A DNA stretch of 64,000 nucleotides from Astragalus membranaceus (GCA_039519185.1 CM076846.1:227156659-227220658), one strand, 5' to 3'. Positions 1 to 10,851 are shown, counted from the stretch's first letter. Program-made: numbers and translations. The notes: generated from the letters alone by a model not told the origin.

Positions 1-1
1 T

Positions 2-115
2 TTTAAGAATATGAAGCAAAATGAGCAGCAGCAAGCAGATGAAGAGGAAGCTGAGGAGGAAGCTGAGGAGGAAGCTGGGGAGGAAGCTGAGGAGTCTGAT
101 GGTGGCAGCTTTTAG
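2..115 (+). CDS. C-terminal tail of a CACTA-borne ORF (partial)
   Basis: Only the last 37 codons are in the window, ending in TAG at 113-115. They encode a Glu/Ala-rich acidic tail with repeated EEEA units that ends SDGGSF. Such acidic tails occur in plant CACTA transposase-type proteins, and the position just inside the subterminal repeats fits that. No catalytic domain is visible, so the product assignment is by location only. The 3' end is real; the 5' end is cut off by the window. Confidence 0.45.
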   Translation, partial: FKNMKQNEQQQADEEEAEEEAEEEAGEEAEESDGGSF

Positions 116-295
116 TTTTGTTGATTAAATATTTTGTTATAACATTTTAGATTAAGTGTTGTTGATTCAAATATTTTGTTATTGGATAATTTTTATTTTA
201 AACTATTTTATGTATTTTATGTTATTAGATTTTATTATTTATTAATAAAATAAACAGGTATAAAAGCAGATAAAATAAAAAAAAAATTTCATCAG

Positions 296-722
296 GTTGA
301 GCAGTAGCGTGGGAATTAGCGAGGGGCTTAGCGAGGGAATGTGGCCACGTGGTTGGGCAGTAGCGTGGGCGTTAGCGAGGGAAGGTTGCCACGTAGCTGA
401 GCATTAGCGAGGGAATTAGCGAGGGGGTTAGCGAGGGAACGTGGCCATGTGGCTGAGCATTAGAGAGGGAATTAGCGAGGGAATGTGGCCACGTGGCTGA
501 GCAGTAGCGAGGGACTTAGCGAGGGACCATGGCCACGTGGCTGAGCATTAGCGAGGGATCTAGAGAGGGACACTGCCCTCGCTAATTAGCGAGGGACCCA
601 AATCCCTCGCTAATCGCATTTGCGAGGAGGGAATTAGCGAGGGACGTTGTCCCTCGCTAATTCCCTCGCAAATGACTGTTAGCGAGGGAATTTGGTGATT
701 TAGCGAGGGACTTTGCCGTCGC
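296..722. repeat. CACTA subterminal repeat array (TTAGCGAGGGA motif)
   Basis: The motif TTAGCGAGGGA and close variants recur many times on the plus strand, interspersed with a GTGGCCACGTGG-type palindrome. At 585-660 the motif also appears inverted as TCCCTCGCTAA. Dense short motifs in both orientations next to the terminus are typical of the transposase-binding subterminal regions of CACTA elements. Transposase binding here is an inference from the family. Confidence 0.8.
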
Positions 723-1217
723 AAATGACCTTTTTTTTTGTAGTGTTACATGATATGATAAATGTTTGCAAATTAGATAGCTGGTAGGTTTATTTACTGC
801 TAATTGTGTACCTAGTTCAACAAAATGATCTGTTTGGTCTGCAAAGAAAGGAACACAAACAAGGAATAACTTGCAGAGGTGAGTCTCTAAGGTAAAATTC
901 ATGTTTTGGAGTAAATGTTGATATTTAAAGTTCAATATTATGATGTGGTGATCTAGTTCTGCTGGTTATCTTTATGAATATAATAGCAAATCAATTATAC
1001 CTGTAGTTCTGCTATAGGCAACACTTCAATTGTCTGCTCAATTTAACAGGATTTGGAAGGAGTTTCTAGTGCTTGTCATTGTCAGCATGCTTGCTTATTT
1101 CTTTGTGTTTCAGAGTCACGAGCCTGAGGTAATTTTCAATCATCCGACACATGTTAATGTTGCTCAAACTACCTGTGGCTCAGAGTTGTTAATATCAATA
1201 ACATGTGACTGTTGCAG

Positions 1218-1912
1218 CATCAAGAGAATGTGACCCTGATGTTTGTCGAAATTGTTGGGTTAGGTAATGTTCATTTGTTGTTAACTTGATTTTGTGTTAC
1301 AAATTAATTGTCAATTCATTTCAGAATCCTGCTAACAAAAATGATTACATAGGAGTGTACACTGGTGAGCTAATCTCTCAAACAGAAGCAGATAAGCGTG
1401 GAAAATTATATGATCGCCTTAAGCGCTCCTACCTTTTCAATTTGAATGATCAGGCAAGTGTGTCAGTCATATCAACTCCATTTCATCTTAATTAGGTATA
1501 TATATTATAATAAACATACTCTCCATTATTTCAGTATGTTCTAGATGCCTTTCGCAAAGGAAACAAGTTAAAATTTGCAAACCACTCCTTTAAACCCAAT
1601 TGTTATGCAAAGGTTAGTATATATGGAAACTTCTTTTCGGAAGATATATATTAAACCTACTATCTTTTCTCAACATCATGATCTCAATTATGGCATTTTG
1701 TATCGGCTATATAGATTCTGCTTGTTGCTGGAGATCATCGAGTAGGTATATTTGCCAAAGAACGCATTGAAGCTGGCGAGGAGCTTTTCTATGATTATCA
1801 CTATTCACCAGATAATAGCCCACCATGGTTTCAGGATCTCTTAGAAGAGAATTCTAAGAATAATGAATTAGTGGCTTCTCATGGCAAAGGCAAGAAACAC
1901 CACTCCAATTGA
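1218..1912 (+). pseudogene. Histone H3K27 methyltransferase E(z)/SWINGER-like, SET-domain fragment
   Basis: Four exon pieces are visible: 1218-1263 (end of the CXC region, ECDPDVCRNCWV), 1325-1453 (NPANKNDYIGVYTGELIS...), 1535-1612 and 1715-1912. They encode most of a SET domain with the NHS motif (NHSFKPNCYAK), the SAM-binding AGDHRVGIFA stretch and the catalytic-type GEELFYDY, closest to plant SWINGER. Intron 1454-1534 has a GC donor (CAG|GCAAGT); 1613-1714 is GT-AG. In plant relatives an exon encoding the start of SET (the GWG strand) lies between the first two pieces. Here only 61 bp separate them, and joining them shifts the frame. The N-terminal half is absent. I therefore call it a non-functional remnant; a PRC2 role applies to the family, not to this copy. 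Confidence 0.8.
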
Positions 1913-2316
1913 TCAGGCACAATCGTTGATGAAATGTTTATTGTTTCCATGCTAAATAGGCACTCTCATTGGGGAGTGAACTTTTTGAGTGCTTATTTGG
2001 GAGGAGTGCTCATTTAAGCTCTCTCTGCCTTTATATGGGCTCCAACATAAATGATGAATTATTTGTTGTAAATGTAATGATGTGTAGTTATTTATGGATC
2101 CATTTAAAACATCATCTGTACACATGAAGCTCATTTAAGCACTCACAAGAGGAGTGATCCATTGGATGATCTAATTATTGATTTTTATTCGTACGTAATC
2201 AATCAGGTGTTTAGAGACTGTTTTGAGTCGAAGATTTGAATTCTGTTTTTATTGATTTATGGCAGCATGAGGATACATTAAGGCTAACAAATAATTTTTT
2301 TTTTTTTAAAAATGAA

Positions 2317-2612
2317 CTTTTAAAGTCGGGCGGAACTAAAGCCTGACTTCAAAACAGACTTACGAAGTCAGGCGAAATAAATGCTTGACTTTAAAACAGA
2401 CTTACGAAGTTAGGCGAAATAAATGCTTGACTTTAAAACAGACTTACGAAGTCAGGCAATAAATGTTTGACTTTAAATCAGTCTTACTAAGTCAGGCTAT
2501 CGCTTGACTTTAAAACTCCTGACATACGAAGTCGGCTTAATAAAAGTCAAGTCGGTGCCTGACTTTAAATCCCCTTTTTCGCCTGACTTTAAATCCATTT
2601 TTTGCACTAGTG
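2317..2612. mobile_element. CACTA-like terminal fragment with AAGTCAGGC repeats
   Basis: About six imperfect copies of a roughly 45-bp unit built on ACGAAGTCAGGC and GCCTGACTTTAAA run from 2317 to 2600. They end in a terminus that reads CACTAGTGCAAAAAA on the minus strand at 2598-2612. The arrangement (short repeats in both orientations ending in CACTA) fits the right end of a non-autonomous CACTA element. No matching left terminus was found, so it is probably truncated. Confidence 0.55.
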
Positions 2613-3443
2613 ACAGTGGGGGGGAAAAGAAGAAGAAAGTGCAGCACTTAGTGTGGGCAGCGGTCGTTTGGGTAATTTGGAAAATAGGAACAAAATAATT
2701 TTTAAAGGGGGGTTGGCTGATGTATCTCAAATGGTTGAACATATTAAAAAATTGTCTTGGAGTTGGTTTGCAAATAGAGTAGGCATCAATTACTTATGAG
2801 ATCTGGCGTAATGATCCCTTTCACCGTCTATCTCATCTGGTATAACCTATGACTCATCTACTTGATATGCACCCACGAAAAAAATATATTCGCAAGTAAA
2901 TTTTTTAAAGGTGCTAGAAGCGTTAGCACTAAATTATTGAGTATATTCTTGATATTTGGACATATTTTTTTGTGGCAAAAATAGCCAAAAAAAACATTTT
3001 ACAATATCAATTAACCAAGTTTTTTAGGTCATTAACCAACGTGACAATTAACTAAATTTTTTTGTCAATGACCTAGAAAACAGTGAAAAAACAGATTGGT
3101 TAATGACCCAAAAAACTTAGTTAATTGATGTTGAAAAGTAGTTTTTGGTCATTTTTAACTAACAAAATATGTCCAAATATTGTTACTCTAAATTATTTGA
3201 GACAGAACGTATGGACTAAAAAACTGAAGTGACTTATGATGAGTGTATGATGATCGATAAGTCCTTTTCCGAGACAAAAAAGTGTGTCAAATTCCACGTT
3301 GAAAAGTGGGCACCCCTGTTTGTTTAAGGTAGTATCAATATCAATATGAAATTGCAGTACTCCATGCATGGTTGGTTTCACATTTTTCTTTGTGGGAGAA
3401 AAGGTTAAGGGAAAGGATTCGGTGCATTTAGGGCAGAAAATAT
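2613..3443. other. AT-rich intergenic DNA, nothing identified
   Basis: Non-coding, AT-rich sequence between two transposon ends. A short inverted pair around 2990-3150 (AACTAAGTT-type words with TTAACCAA) suggests a small decayed MITE, but no target duplication could be fixed. Open frames here are short and show no recognisable motif. Confidence 0.4.
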
Positions 3444-4140
3444 TAGGGGTGGACAAACGGTCGATTTGTATGGATTTGGTTTCAGAAACGTCCAACCAAA
3501 GAAAATCGAGAGAGGCAAAGCTCCACCCATTTCCACCCATTAGAGCCATCGGTTTGGGAAGGCGCGGTTAGAACGGGTGGCGGTTTTTAGTCATTGACAG
3601 GCGGATATTTTCGGTTTAAATCTACTGACTACTCCTCCCCTTTTCTCACAGTTCTTTTCTCCTTCCATAAGATGTGGAGTCCGCCATAGACAAGAACGCA
3701 AAGCTTTCTGTATATAATAAGTATAATATAAAATATTTTTTAGTTTGAGTACAATTTGGTTGAAAAGTCAAGTATTAACAATATGTTTATTTAATGTTCT
3801 GTGCATTCACATGTTCTCATTTGCTTTTAGACTGATGGTGATTCTTGTGACCGATTTTTATTGGTTGAAAGCAAAAAACAAGTATTGGGAAAGAAGAAAA
3901 CTTCACATCAATTACTATTTGTGCAGATTTTACTTATAAAAAACTAGTTAGTGAAGGGAATTTGGTCGGGTACGAGTAGTGTTAAGTTCAAAACAACAGA
4001 TCCACAATCGATCATCTAAACCCATTTGAAACTGATGCTTCCACCCGAAAATCTGCTAACCCGTATAGACTTACCCGATTTGCATTATTTCCTACGGTTT
4101 GTTGGGTTGACGGTCGATCTAAAAATTTTGTTCACCCCTA
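3444..4140. mobile_element. hAT-type non-autonomous element
   Basis: The termini are TAGGGGTGGACAAA on the left and, read inward from the right, TAGGGGTGAACAAA. The flanks are gaaaatat (3436-3443) and gaaaatac (4141-4148), an 8-bp target duplication with one mismatch, as expected for an old hAT insertion. The 697-bp interior has no transposase; the word CGGTCGAT occurs near both ends as an inverted subterminal motif. Superfamily assignment rests on duplication length and TIR form. Confidence 0.75.
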
Positions 4141-4471
4141 GAAAATACACCTTACCTTTATGTCACTTTAATTTGTATCTATTTTTATTTTCTTTGTTTA
4201 TAAACAAAATATTATAAAAAAATGGAGTTCTGGGGTACTCCTAGAGCTGGCAAAACGGGCTACCCGGCCCATATCGGGCTGGCCCGCTACGGGCTCGGGC
4301 TTTTAAGGGGCGAGCTTAAAAGCCCGGGTTGAAATTCGGGCTCACCCTTTATCGCCCAAGCCCGGCCCTATGAGGGCTGCGGGCTTTTCGGGCTAGCCCG
4401 CAATATGCGCGATTTTTTAGCGACACAATCATGTAACCGGACAAAATGATGGGCCCAAGCCCTCCCAAGAT

Positions 4472-4553
4472 TAAAGCTTGCAGTGAGATTCTGTAAGCAT
4501 TCAGCTGCATACTCTTTAGAACCTAACAAAATTCCATTGTTAAGGAGCATACT
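4472..4553 (-). pseudogene. Captured ARM-repeat protein fragment
   Basis: Directly after the myosin segment, in the same frame, the minus strand encodes MLLNNGILLGSKEYAAECLQ and then NLTAS. GSKEYAAECLQNLTAS is characteristic of a plant ARM-repeat superfamily protein, unrelated to myosin. The downstream residues (FNLGRAWAHHFVRL...) no longer look like an ARM repeat. The in-frame join makes a potential chimeric ORF over 4745-4368. It has a TTG rather than an ATG at its upstream limit, so translation is doubtful. Confidence 0.65.
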
Positions 4554-5047
4554 CTTTTGGGAATCTGCCCCACCTGACTTGTGTAAAGGACCAACTACTG
4601 GCTTTTCAGACTGTGTAAGCATATGGGATGCAAATATTTGAGGAAGATGGCATGTGCATGCGGATAGAAGTTGGATGGAATCCAAGTGCAATAGGTCCCT
4701 GTTCTTCTCCAGAAATCCAGTTGTATCATAGGTGACCTGAGGCAAGGAACAGTTAGAACTATCAAACAGTCAGGTAGGATGAGAAAACTTGAATTAATAA
4801 ATTAAGTCGCCCTCTGTTCTAATAATAAGGACAGTATTTAAGAGTTCAAAAATATTCAGTATGAAATTTGAATCAAAATTATGGTTAACTAAATATCAAA
4901 TGAGCATGGTCAGATTAATACCTCTCCAGCATAATGACACACAGTAAAGGCTTGGTCTCTTTCTCTTTTGAAACATGATCTGGAATTTAAATGCTGCTTA
5001 AGTTTGTTGGCTAAGGTCAAATCCGTGCCATTTGCAAATTCATTAGA
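4554..5047 (-). pseudogene. Captured class VIII myosin motor-domain fragment (two exons plus intron)
   Basis: Exon A (5047-4922) encodes NGTDLTLANKLKQHLN... to FTVCHYAGE. Exon B (4736-4554) continues VTYDTTGFLEKNRDLLHLDS... to VVGPLHKSGGADSQK. Both match the conserved C-terminal part of the plant class VIII myosin motor. The intervening 185 bp (4921-4737) keeps GT and AG ends, so genomic DNA rather than cDNA was captured. Homology stops abruptly after GGADSQK, where a second gene fragment begins. The piece covers about 100 residues of a motor head that is normally several hundred long, has no start codon of its own, and cannot make a motor. Confidence 0.85.
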
Positions 5048-5272
5048 AGTCAAATTCAATACACAAGAAAGGAAAGATGAATATTCACGGGCTTGCGGGC
5101 TACCTATGGCCCGGTCGGGCTAGCCCGGCGCGGGCTCTAGCTTTTGCGAACCGGGCTAAAAAGCCCGGATGTAAAAACGGGCTCAATTCCTTTGGCCCAA
5201 GCCCTCCCATTTTTCGGGCTAACCCGGCCCGGCCCGGCGGGCCCAGCCCATTTTGCCAGCTCTAGGTACTCC

Positions 5273-6141
5273 AACCCTTACACATATAAGGGGTCTAATT
5301 AAAACTTTTTTGGGCCAAAACCCTATGACAAAAGACCCAAAAAAGAAAAAGAGTACCTTAGAAAAAACGAAACAAGAAGCCAAAGGTATTAATCGATAAA
5401 GTCATCAAATTCAAAATGTTAAACACTACTCGAAAAACACTAAACGCTAGTGCTAACAAACACATATAGTCAACACTCACTAATCAAATATGCTAGTCTT
5501 ATCCGCTATCCGCTAGCGGATGCGACACGCCAAAAAAAGTCTTAATGTAAATTTATCCTAAAATAAATCAACTTATTTTTAATTAAAATTAATTTTGTAA
5601 AAATAATTCGGGTTTCTTTCGTATTCGTCTATCAGAAAGAAAGAATCAAGAAAGCGTTTTCAGCTATTCAAATGAAGAATCTAACTTTACAGTGGTTCAA
5701 ACAATCTGCAAGTATGCAGCTTTTTACTTTAACAGATTAACAGACCAACACAGGAGCGTACGTTTAATTTTATCTTTTTGGGTCTCACATTTTTTTGGTA
5801 TATCCTTATTTTGGGTCTTAAGTTTGTCCTACGATGTAAAATCTTTGGGTTATTTGCTTGTGGGCTTACCAACTGTAGGCCCCATAATTGGTAGCTCTCA
5901 AGTCTGAATCTTCTTGTTTCGAATAAAAAAATACTTTTTGACAGGAATATATACATATACCGGTAGTATATCTATGCGCACGGGTGTTTTCGTTTTATTT
6001 GTATTAATTGGTTTAGATAGTATTTAATTAGTCTGAAAATTACCTGGTGAAAATCAAGACTAATTTGAAGTAAATAAACAAAAAAATTTAAATTGTAATT
6101 GAGTTAGTTCGAATATTACTCCGTGAATATTTACCAGTAAT
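5273..6141. other. AT-rich intergenic DNA, nothing identified
   Basis: No coding motif, RNA gene or bounded transposon was recognised. The open frame over 5692-5907 on the plus strand has no family features and is overlapped by an equally long frame on the other strand. Confidence 0.4.
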
Positions 6142-6641
6142 ATCTAATATTTCCTGTAGAGAATAAAAAACAAAATTGTATTAAAGTTTCAAAATTTTCA
6201 AATTGTAATATTTTCTGTAGAGACTAAATAAAACTTATTGATAGAGAAAAATGGAATATTAAAAATGAAGGAGACATGTAGATGAAATTAAAGTAGATAT
6301 ATTGTAAAAAATAGAAAAATGAGATAAACTTAGAGGAAGAAAGAGGAGAGAGTGAAAAAATGTGTGAGAAAGATTGAAAAAATATATGAGAGGGTGATAA
6401 GTAATATTTCCTGTAGAGATTAGAAAGTAAATTTGTAGTAAAGTTTCAAATTTTACAAATTGTAATATTTTCCGTAGAGACTAAATAAAACTTATTGATA
6501 GAAAAAAATTGAATCTTAAAAATGAAAGAACATGTAGATGAAATTAAAGTAGATATATTGTGAAAAATAGAAAAATGAGATAGAGTTAGAGGAAGAAAGA
6601 GAAGGAGAGAGTGAAAAAAATGTGTGAGAAAGATTGAAAAA

Positions 6642-6676
<35 letters not shown>
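6142..6676. repeat. Tandem duplication (about 250-bp unit) ending in a GA microsatellite
   Basis: A unit starting TAATATTTCCTGTAGAGA at about 6142 recurs at about 6402. It includes the words TTTCTGTAGAGACTAAATAA, GAACATGTAGATGAAATTAA (or GAGACATG...), AGTAGATATATTG and GAAAGATTGAAAAAA in the same order. The second copy runs into a (GA)n tract at 6643-6675. Copies differ by scattered substitutions and small indels. No coding content is visible. Confidence 0.8.
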
Positions 6677-6678
<2 letters not shown>

Positions 6679-7879
6679 TAAAGTTTGAAAAATATGTGAA
6701 TGAAAAAGTTTACAAAAGTGAAAAAGTGAAACTACATAAATATCCTAGAATTGTTTAGTTGAGAAAATGATAATATTGATATTTTGGTAGTAGCTTAATA
6801 GTATAGATAGATAATATAATACTCAAAGTTCATTCCTCAATAACCGATTTGGTAAAAAAATAATAAATTCGTGACAAATATGTAAAGTGCAATTCTAAGC
6901 AGCGTGTTTTGGGTACTTTAGCATTTAAAGAATCAACAAATGAAACTTTTTCACAATTTTAAAAACAAATTTTAACAATACAGGAATTTCGTATTAACTG
7001 AAGTTGTTGCCCCGTGCATCGCAATCGTTCACGTTGTGGTTGTTACATGAACTTTGGGGATGATGGCTTATTAAGCTTGGTACACTGAGGAGCTCTTTAA
7101 GTCCGATCCAGTATAGCTATAAGCTCAAATACTATTTTAACTAGGGTTTTAAATGCTACTTCAGAGTGTCATATTCTTAGAAAGTACTTATCGATTTCAA
7201 AATATTCTTATTACTCCCTCTATCTCGATTTAAAGTGACAAATAATTTTAAACAAAAAATTAGCAAAGAAAACAATTAAATTGAGAGAAATGGAGTACCA
7301 AAGAGAAGCTTGGAGTGGTGTTGATTGCACCTAGACAGACAACTAGATATAGCTGGCATTGGCAATCCACAGCCTGAAATGATAACTTTCCCAACATCTG
7401 ATGGAGTAATGTAAAATTCCAATTGATTGAAGTACATGTACCGTCGTGAATCATTGAACTGTGGCATGTTCAATACACTCAGATTTCTTCACTGATTCCT
7501 GTCAATGAAATGAGAGTACAGTAACAACAGTAGTGACATTAACTGAAAGGCTTATTGTCACCTAGAAATTCGGTAGCGGAAGTACTCAACTTGGTACAAA
7601 GCAGCACTGCCCTTCCTTCCTTCCGCCAATGCTTTTTTCATATGTTACGTACGACTAGTGTATAGTCACACTCATCCAGACTGCTGTACTACTCTCACAA
7701 TTCAAGATTTTTAATTTTATCAACAGGTGAGGTGTCTCCAATAACATTATTTAATTTTATCAACAGGTGAGGTGTCTCCAATAATTTCTTTAACTTTTTT
7801 CTAAATAAATATAATATTATATTTATATAACCCTTTTTTTTGACTCATTTATATAACCTTTTATATCGATAGATATATG
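6677..7879. other. Intergenic DNA with a 38-bp direct duplication at 7709-7784
   Basis: The word TTTATCAACAGGTGAGGTGT occurs twice in direct tandem copies at 7709-7784, separated only by CATTATT-type sequence. This is a small local duplication. No gene is recognised in this stretch. A sequence near 7214 (ACTCCCTCTATCTCGATTTA) resembles the start of common plant Tourist/Stowaway-like MITEs, but no partner end was found. Confidence 0.45.
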
Positions 7880-7888
7880 TATAAAATA

Positions 7889-9123
7889 GGCTAAATAGCA
7901 CTTTTGGTCCTTTATCTTTGCTCCAGATTTCACTTTGATCTTTTATCTTTTTTTTGGTCCGTTTTGGTTCTTTATCTTTCATTTTCGTTTCACTTTGGTC
8001 CTTTATCTTTTTTTTTGTCCGTTTTGGTCCCTTATGTTTCATTTCGTTTCATTTTGGTCCCTCACGTTATTATTTAATTCAATTAAAACATTAAAACAAT
8101 TAAAACAATTAATTCAATTAAAACAATTAAATAAATAAAACATAACCCCCCCCACCGTCCACCACCACCCCCCACCGTCCACCACCACCCACCACCACCA
8201 CCTCCCACCACCACCAAAAACACTGTGTTCCTTCGTTCCCAGAAAACCCCAATTCCATTCAAACCCTCAAATTTCCTCTCACCCTAAAATCTCCTCTACT
8301 TCATAAAATCCCCTTCGTTCCCATGTAGGTAGTAGATCCCCAAATTTCCTCTCAACCTTCCTTCCCATGTAAGTAGCAGATCCCCATTTTTCATCTCAAA
8401 CCCCTATTTTTCACTCAAATCGCTCTCTTGTGCATTTCGCTCTCTTGTGTTGAAAGAGTTTAGCTTCGTGCTCCTCGTCGTTCTCTCCTCTTCGATCTTA
8501 AGACTAAACATTTTACAGATTAACAAAATTTTGCAGATTTGGGGATTTAGGGTTCATTTTAATTGGGATCTACAAACATAGATGATTTTGGTTTTTGTTA
8601 CGGTTTCTTTTAATTGGGACGATTTCATGTAGGTTTATTTAGTTTTGGGGTTGAATGTGGTGTAGGGAGGAAGAATGGATTAGAGGAAGAAAACCATTAG
8701 AGATTTTCTCCCTCTGCGTGCGTTTGTGCTGAGGGAAGAAGATGACGAATTTGAGTTTTTTTTTTCAGAATGGTGGGTGGTGGTGGGAGGTGGTGGTGGT
8801 GGGTGGTGGTTGACAGTGGTGGGTGGTGGTTGACAGTGGTGGGTGGTGGTGGACGGGGGGGAGGGGTTTATGTTTTATTTATTTAATTGTTTTAATTGAA
8901 TTAATTGTTTTAATTGTTTTAATGTTTTAATTGAATTAAATAATAACGTGAGGGACCAAAATGAAACGAAATGAAACATAAAGGACCAAAACGGACAAAA
9001 AAAAGATAAAGGACCAAAGTGAAACGAAAATGAAAGATAAAAGACCAAAACGGATCAAAAAAAAGATAAAGGACCAAAGTGAAATCTGGAGCAAAGATAG
9101 AGGACCAAAAGTGCTATTTAGCC
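7889..9123. mobile_element. Foldback MULE (non-autonomous, long TIRs)
   Basis: The left end GGCTAAATAGCACTTTTGGTCC (read in two parts) at 7889 is mirrored at 9102-9123. The inverted arms extend about 250-300 bp, containing repeated GGTCCTTTATCTTT and then CCACCACC tracts on the left and GGTGGTGG tracts on the right. The flanks are tataaaata at 7880-7888 and 9124-9132, a perfect 9-bp target duplication typical of Mutator-like elements. The 500-bp centre has no transposase or recognised host gene. The arms could form a very long hairpin. Confidence 0.88.
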
Positions 9124-9132
9124 TATAAAATA

Positions 9133-10050
9133 TTAGAGCCAAGTTAACCTAAGTTTTATGAGTCGATTAAATATAAATGTTTGATTATTTTTTTTGTTAG
9201 TCGACTTTCTCCATTTGAGGAGTTTGGGTTCTCTATTTTATTTTTGAGATTCTATTCTCCAAATTTCTCAATTAGGCAATTATGGTCTCTATTTTTTCAT
9301 TGCACTGTTTGTCTCGTTAAATCAAGGATCGTGTAGTCTCTTATTTTCCCAAAACTCAAGGTTTTTAGGAATCAAAAAAGCAAATATATATTCTTGATTT
9401 TGAGAGACCAAAAATAGAATTGATAATTATAGAGACCAATATTTTTTTTTATTGAATTATAGAGACCAATATTAATTTTCAAATAGAGTTTTAATATTTT
9501 GGAAAGCTGCCAATGAAGATTGACGCAGTTGGTAAGGAGTTGACTCATTCTCTGCAATGGCGTGGGTTCATTCTGCTACTAAATAGCATTCTGCTATTAG
9601 ATAGCAATGCTCTTTGTGTTAATCATCTACCGTTGCGTGTTTCATTTCCTTGTGTGCATGAGTTTAAAAAAATAATAAAGTTGTACAATATTATTATTTT
9701 TAATATAATAATTGTTCATGATTCATATTTGTTTGGGCTAAATATAATAGACTAATATACTTAAACAATGGAATTTATTGTTGCTTTTTTATCTTATTAG
9801 ACTAATAAAGTTTTTTTTGACAAACAGACTAATAAACTTAGTTGCGATAACTAAATAATATATTATTGAGATGACTAAATATATAATAAAACTAGTTATT
9901 CAATTTTTTTGGGTAGCCAAGACTACCCCCATTAAAAAAAATTGCCCGCCCCTGATAAACAGATGTGTATATATACATTATCTATTTATTTGTAGAAATA
10001 TTTCTTCGTTATAAATAAAACTAGCAGAAATAAATAAACAATGTCTTGTT
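9133..10050. other. AT-rich intergenic DNA, nothing identified
   Basis: Very AT-rich DNA between two MULEs. Small direct repeats such as AATTATAGAGACCAATATT occur twice near 9424-9474. No coding motif or transposon boundary could be supported. Confidence 0.4.
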
Positions 10051-10149
10051 TTTTTGTTGGCGTTTGCTTTTCCCACACCCCCTCCTACTCAAAACACACC
10101 CCATAAGGGTGTGAAATGACCAAAAGGCCAGGCCAAACCTCTTTTTTTT

Positions 10150-10300
10150 CACGAATTTTCACCTGTTCGAACACGGGCCTTCGAACAGGTTCGCACGAGG
10201 CCATTCGCGTGTGTTAAATATGGGGACATACCCTCTTGGGTGTTTTTCACCTGTTCGAATGGGGTCATGCGAATAGGTTCGCATGATGCTGTTCGAACCA
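10150..10300. repeat. GTTCGAACAGGT-type subterminal repeats, left array
   Basis: Copies of CCTGTTCGAA, GTTCGAACAG and TTCGCATGA words are clustered here, in part as overlapping palindromes (TTCGAA core). The same words in the opposite overall orientation form the right array at 11370-11535. The two arrays sit symmetrically inside the termini of the MULE, as transposase-binding subterminal repeats would. Confidence 0.75.
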
Positions 10301-10576
10301 GTGTTGCAGAGCGACAGATATTGGACGTCTCAGATTCCACCGACAGTTTTGATCAACGGCTTACAATCAGTCAAATGTGTGTCAGATAAAGGAGTGGATG
10401 TCAATCCCTTTGGAAAATGTGTCTGAACGGATAGAATTTAAACGGCTCAGATTTGTGATCTAAAAATGAAATCAACGGCTGACATTTCACCATGCCTATT
10501 ATAAAAGGGGGTTCACATCCTCAGACCTTCTTCACCAAACCCTAATCTCCCTCTTGGCAGCTACAACCAAGCTGAA

Positions 10577-10851
10577 ATGGAATGGCAATTGTGCTCAACC
10601 CAGTACTCAAACGACAAATTCCTAACGACCCTTCATCACCATGGGACTGTCACCACCGACGAACATGGTGTTGTGTTTCGTTGTCCTAACCATGTATTCT
10701 GCAGGATGAGTAAGGACATCACCTTCGCCCAACTGAAGGAAAAGGCTGAGAGGAAGATTCGTCCAGAGGGAGCGTGACGTAAAGACGTGGAGCGTATACG
10801 TTACCGAAAGTACAACCGTCTTGATTACAGGCACATGACACAGGCACAATA
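10577..10851 (+). pseudogene. MULE transposase (MURA-type) N-terminal fragment
   Basis: The frame starts at ATG 10577 (MEWQLCSTQYSNDKFLTTLH), preceded by a plausible 5' leader. It encodes a PB1-like N-terminal region with the family motif GVVFRCPNHVFCRMSKDITF followed by AQLKEKAERKI. A TGA at 10775-10777 interrupts the frame, and homologous sequence (RKDVERIRYRKYNRLDYRHM) continues directly after it. The zinc-binding and DDE domains are absent. The encoded piece is about 90 residues of a protein usually over 600 residues long. It converges on the PMD exon at 10917-11300. Confidence 0.7.

Larger units (their letters stand above)
1..745. mobile_element. CACTA (En/Spm) transposon, right-hand end only
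   Basis: The right terminus at 731-745 reads, on the minus strand, CACTACAAAAAAA, the classic CACTA terminal inverted repeat. It is preceded by about 430 bp of subterminal repeats. The left end lies outside the window, so the 3-bp target duplication (tta at 746-748) cannot be confirmed. The element sits about 470 bp upstream of the surviving SET-gene exons and may have landed in an intron or the 5' part of that gene. The superfamily is well supported; autonomy is unknown because only the tail of one ORF is visible. Confidence 0.85.
4242..5264. mobile_element. hAT-type element carrying captured host-gene fragments (Pack-hAT)
   Basis: The ends are TAGAGCTGGCAAAACGGGC at 4242 and its inverted counterpart at 5246-5264. 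They are flanked by a perfect 8-bp target duplication, ggtactcc, at 4234-4241 and 5265-5272. Each end has about 150 bp of GC-rich GGGCTNGCCCGG subterminal repeats. The central 600 bp is unlike the ends and encodes, on the minus strand, parts of two unrelated host proteins. There is no transposase, so movement would need help from elsewhere. The perfect duplication indicates a fairly recent insertion. Confidence 0.9.

Noticed and set aside
5692..5907. ORF of 71 codons (MVQTICKYAAFYFNR...).
   Set aside because: No family motif, AT-rich context, an equally long ORF on the other strand.
7000..7060. GTTGCCCCGTGCATCGCAATCG, reminiscent of a Helitron 3' hairpin.
   Set aside because: No clear CTRR end, no proper GC hairpin followed by T, and no 5' TC end located.
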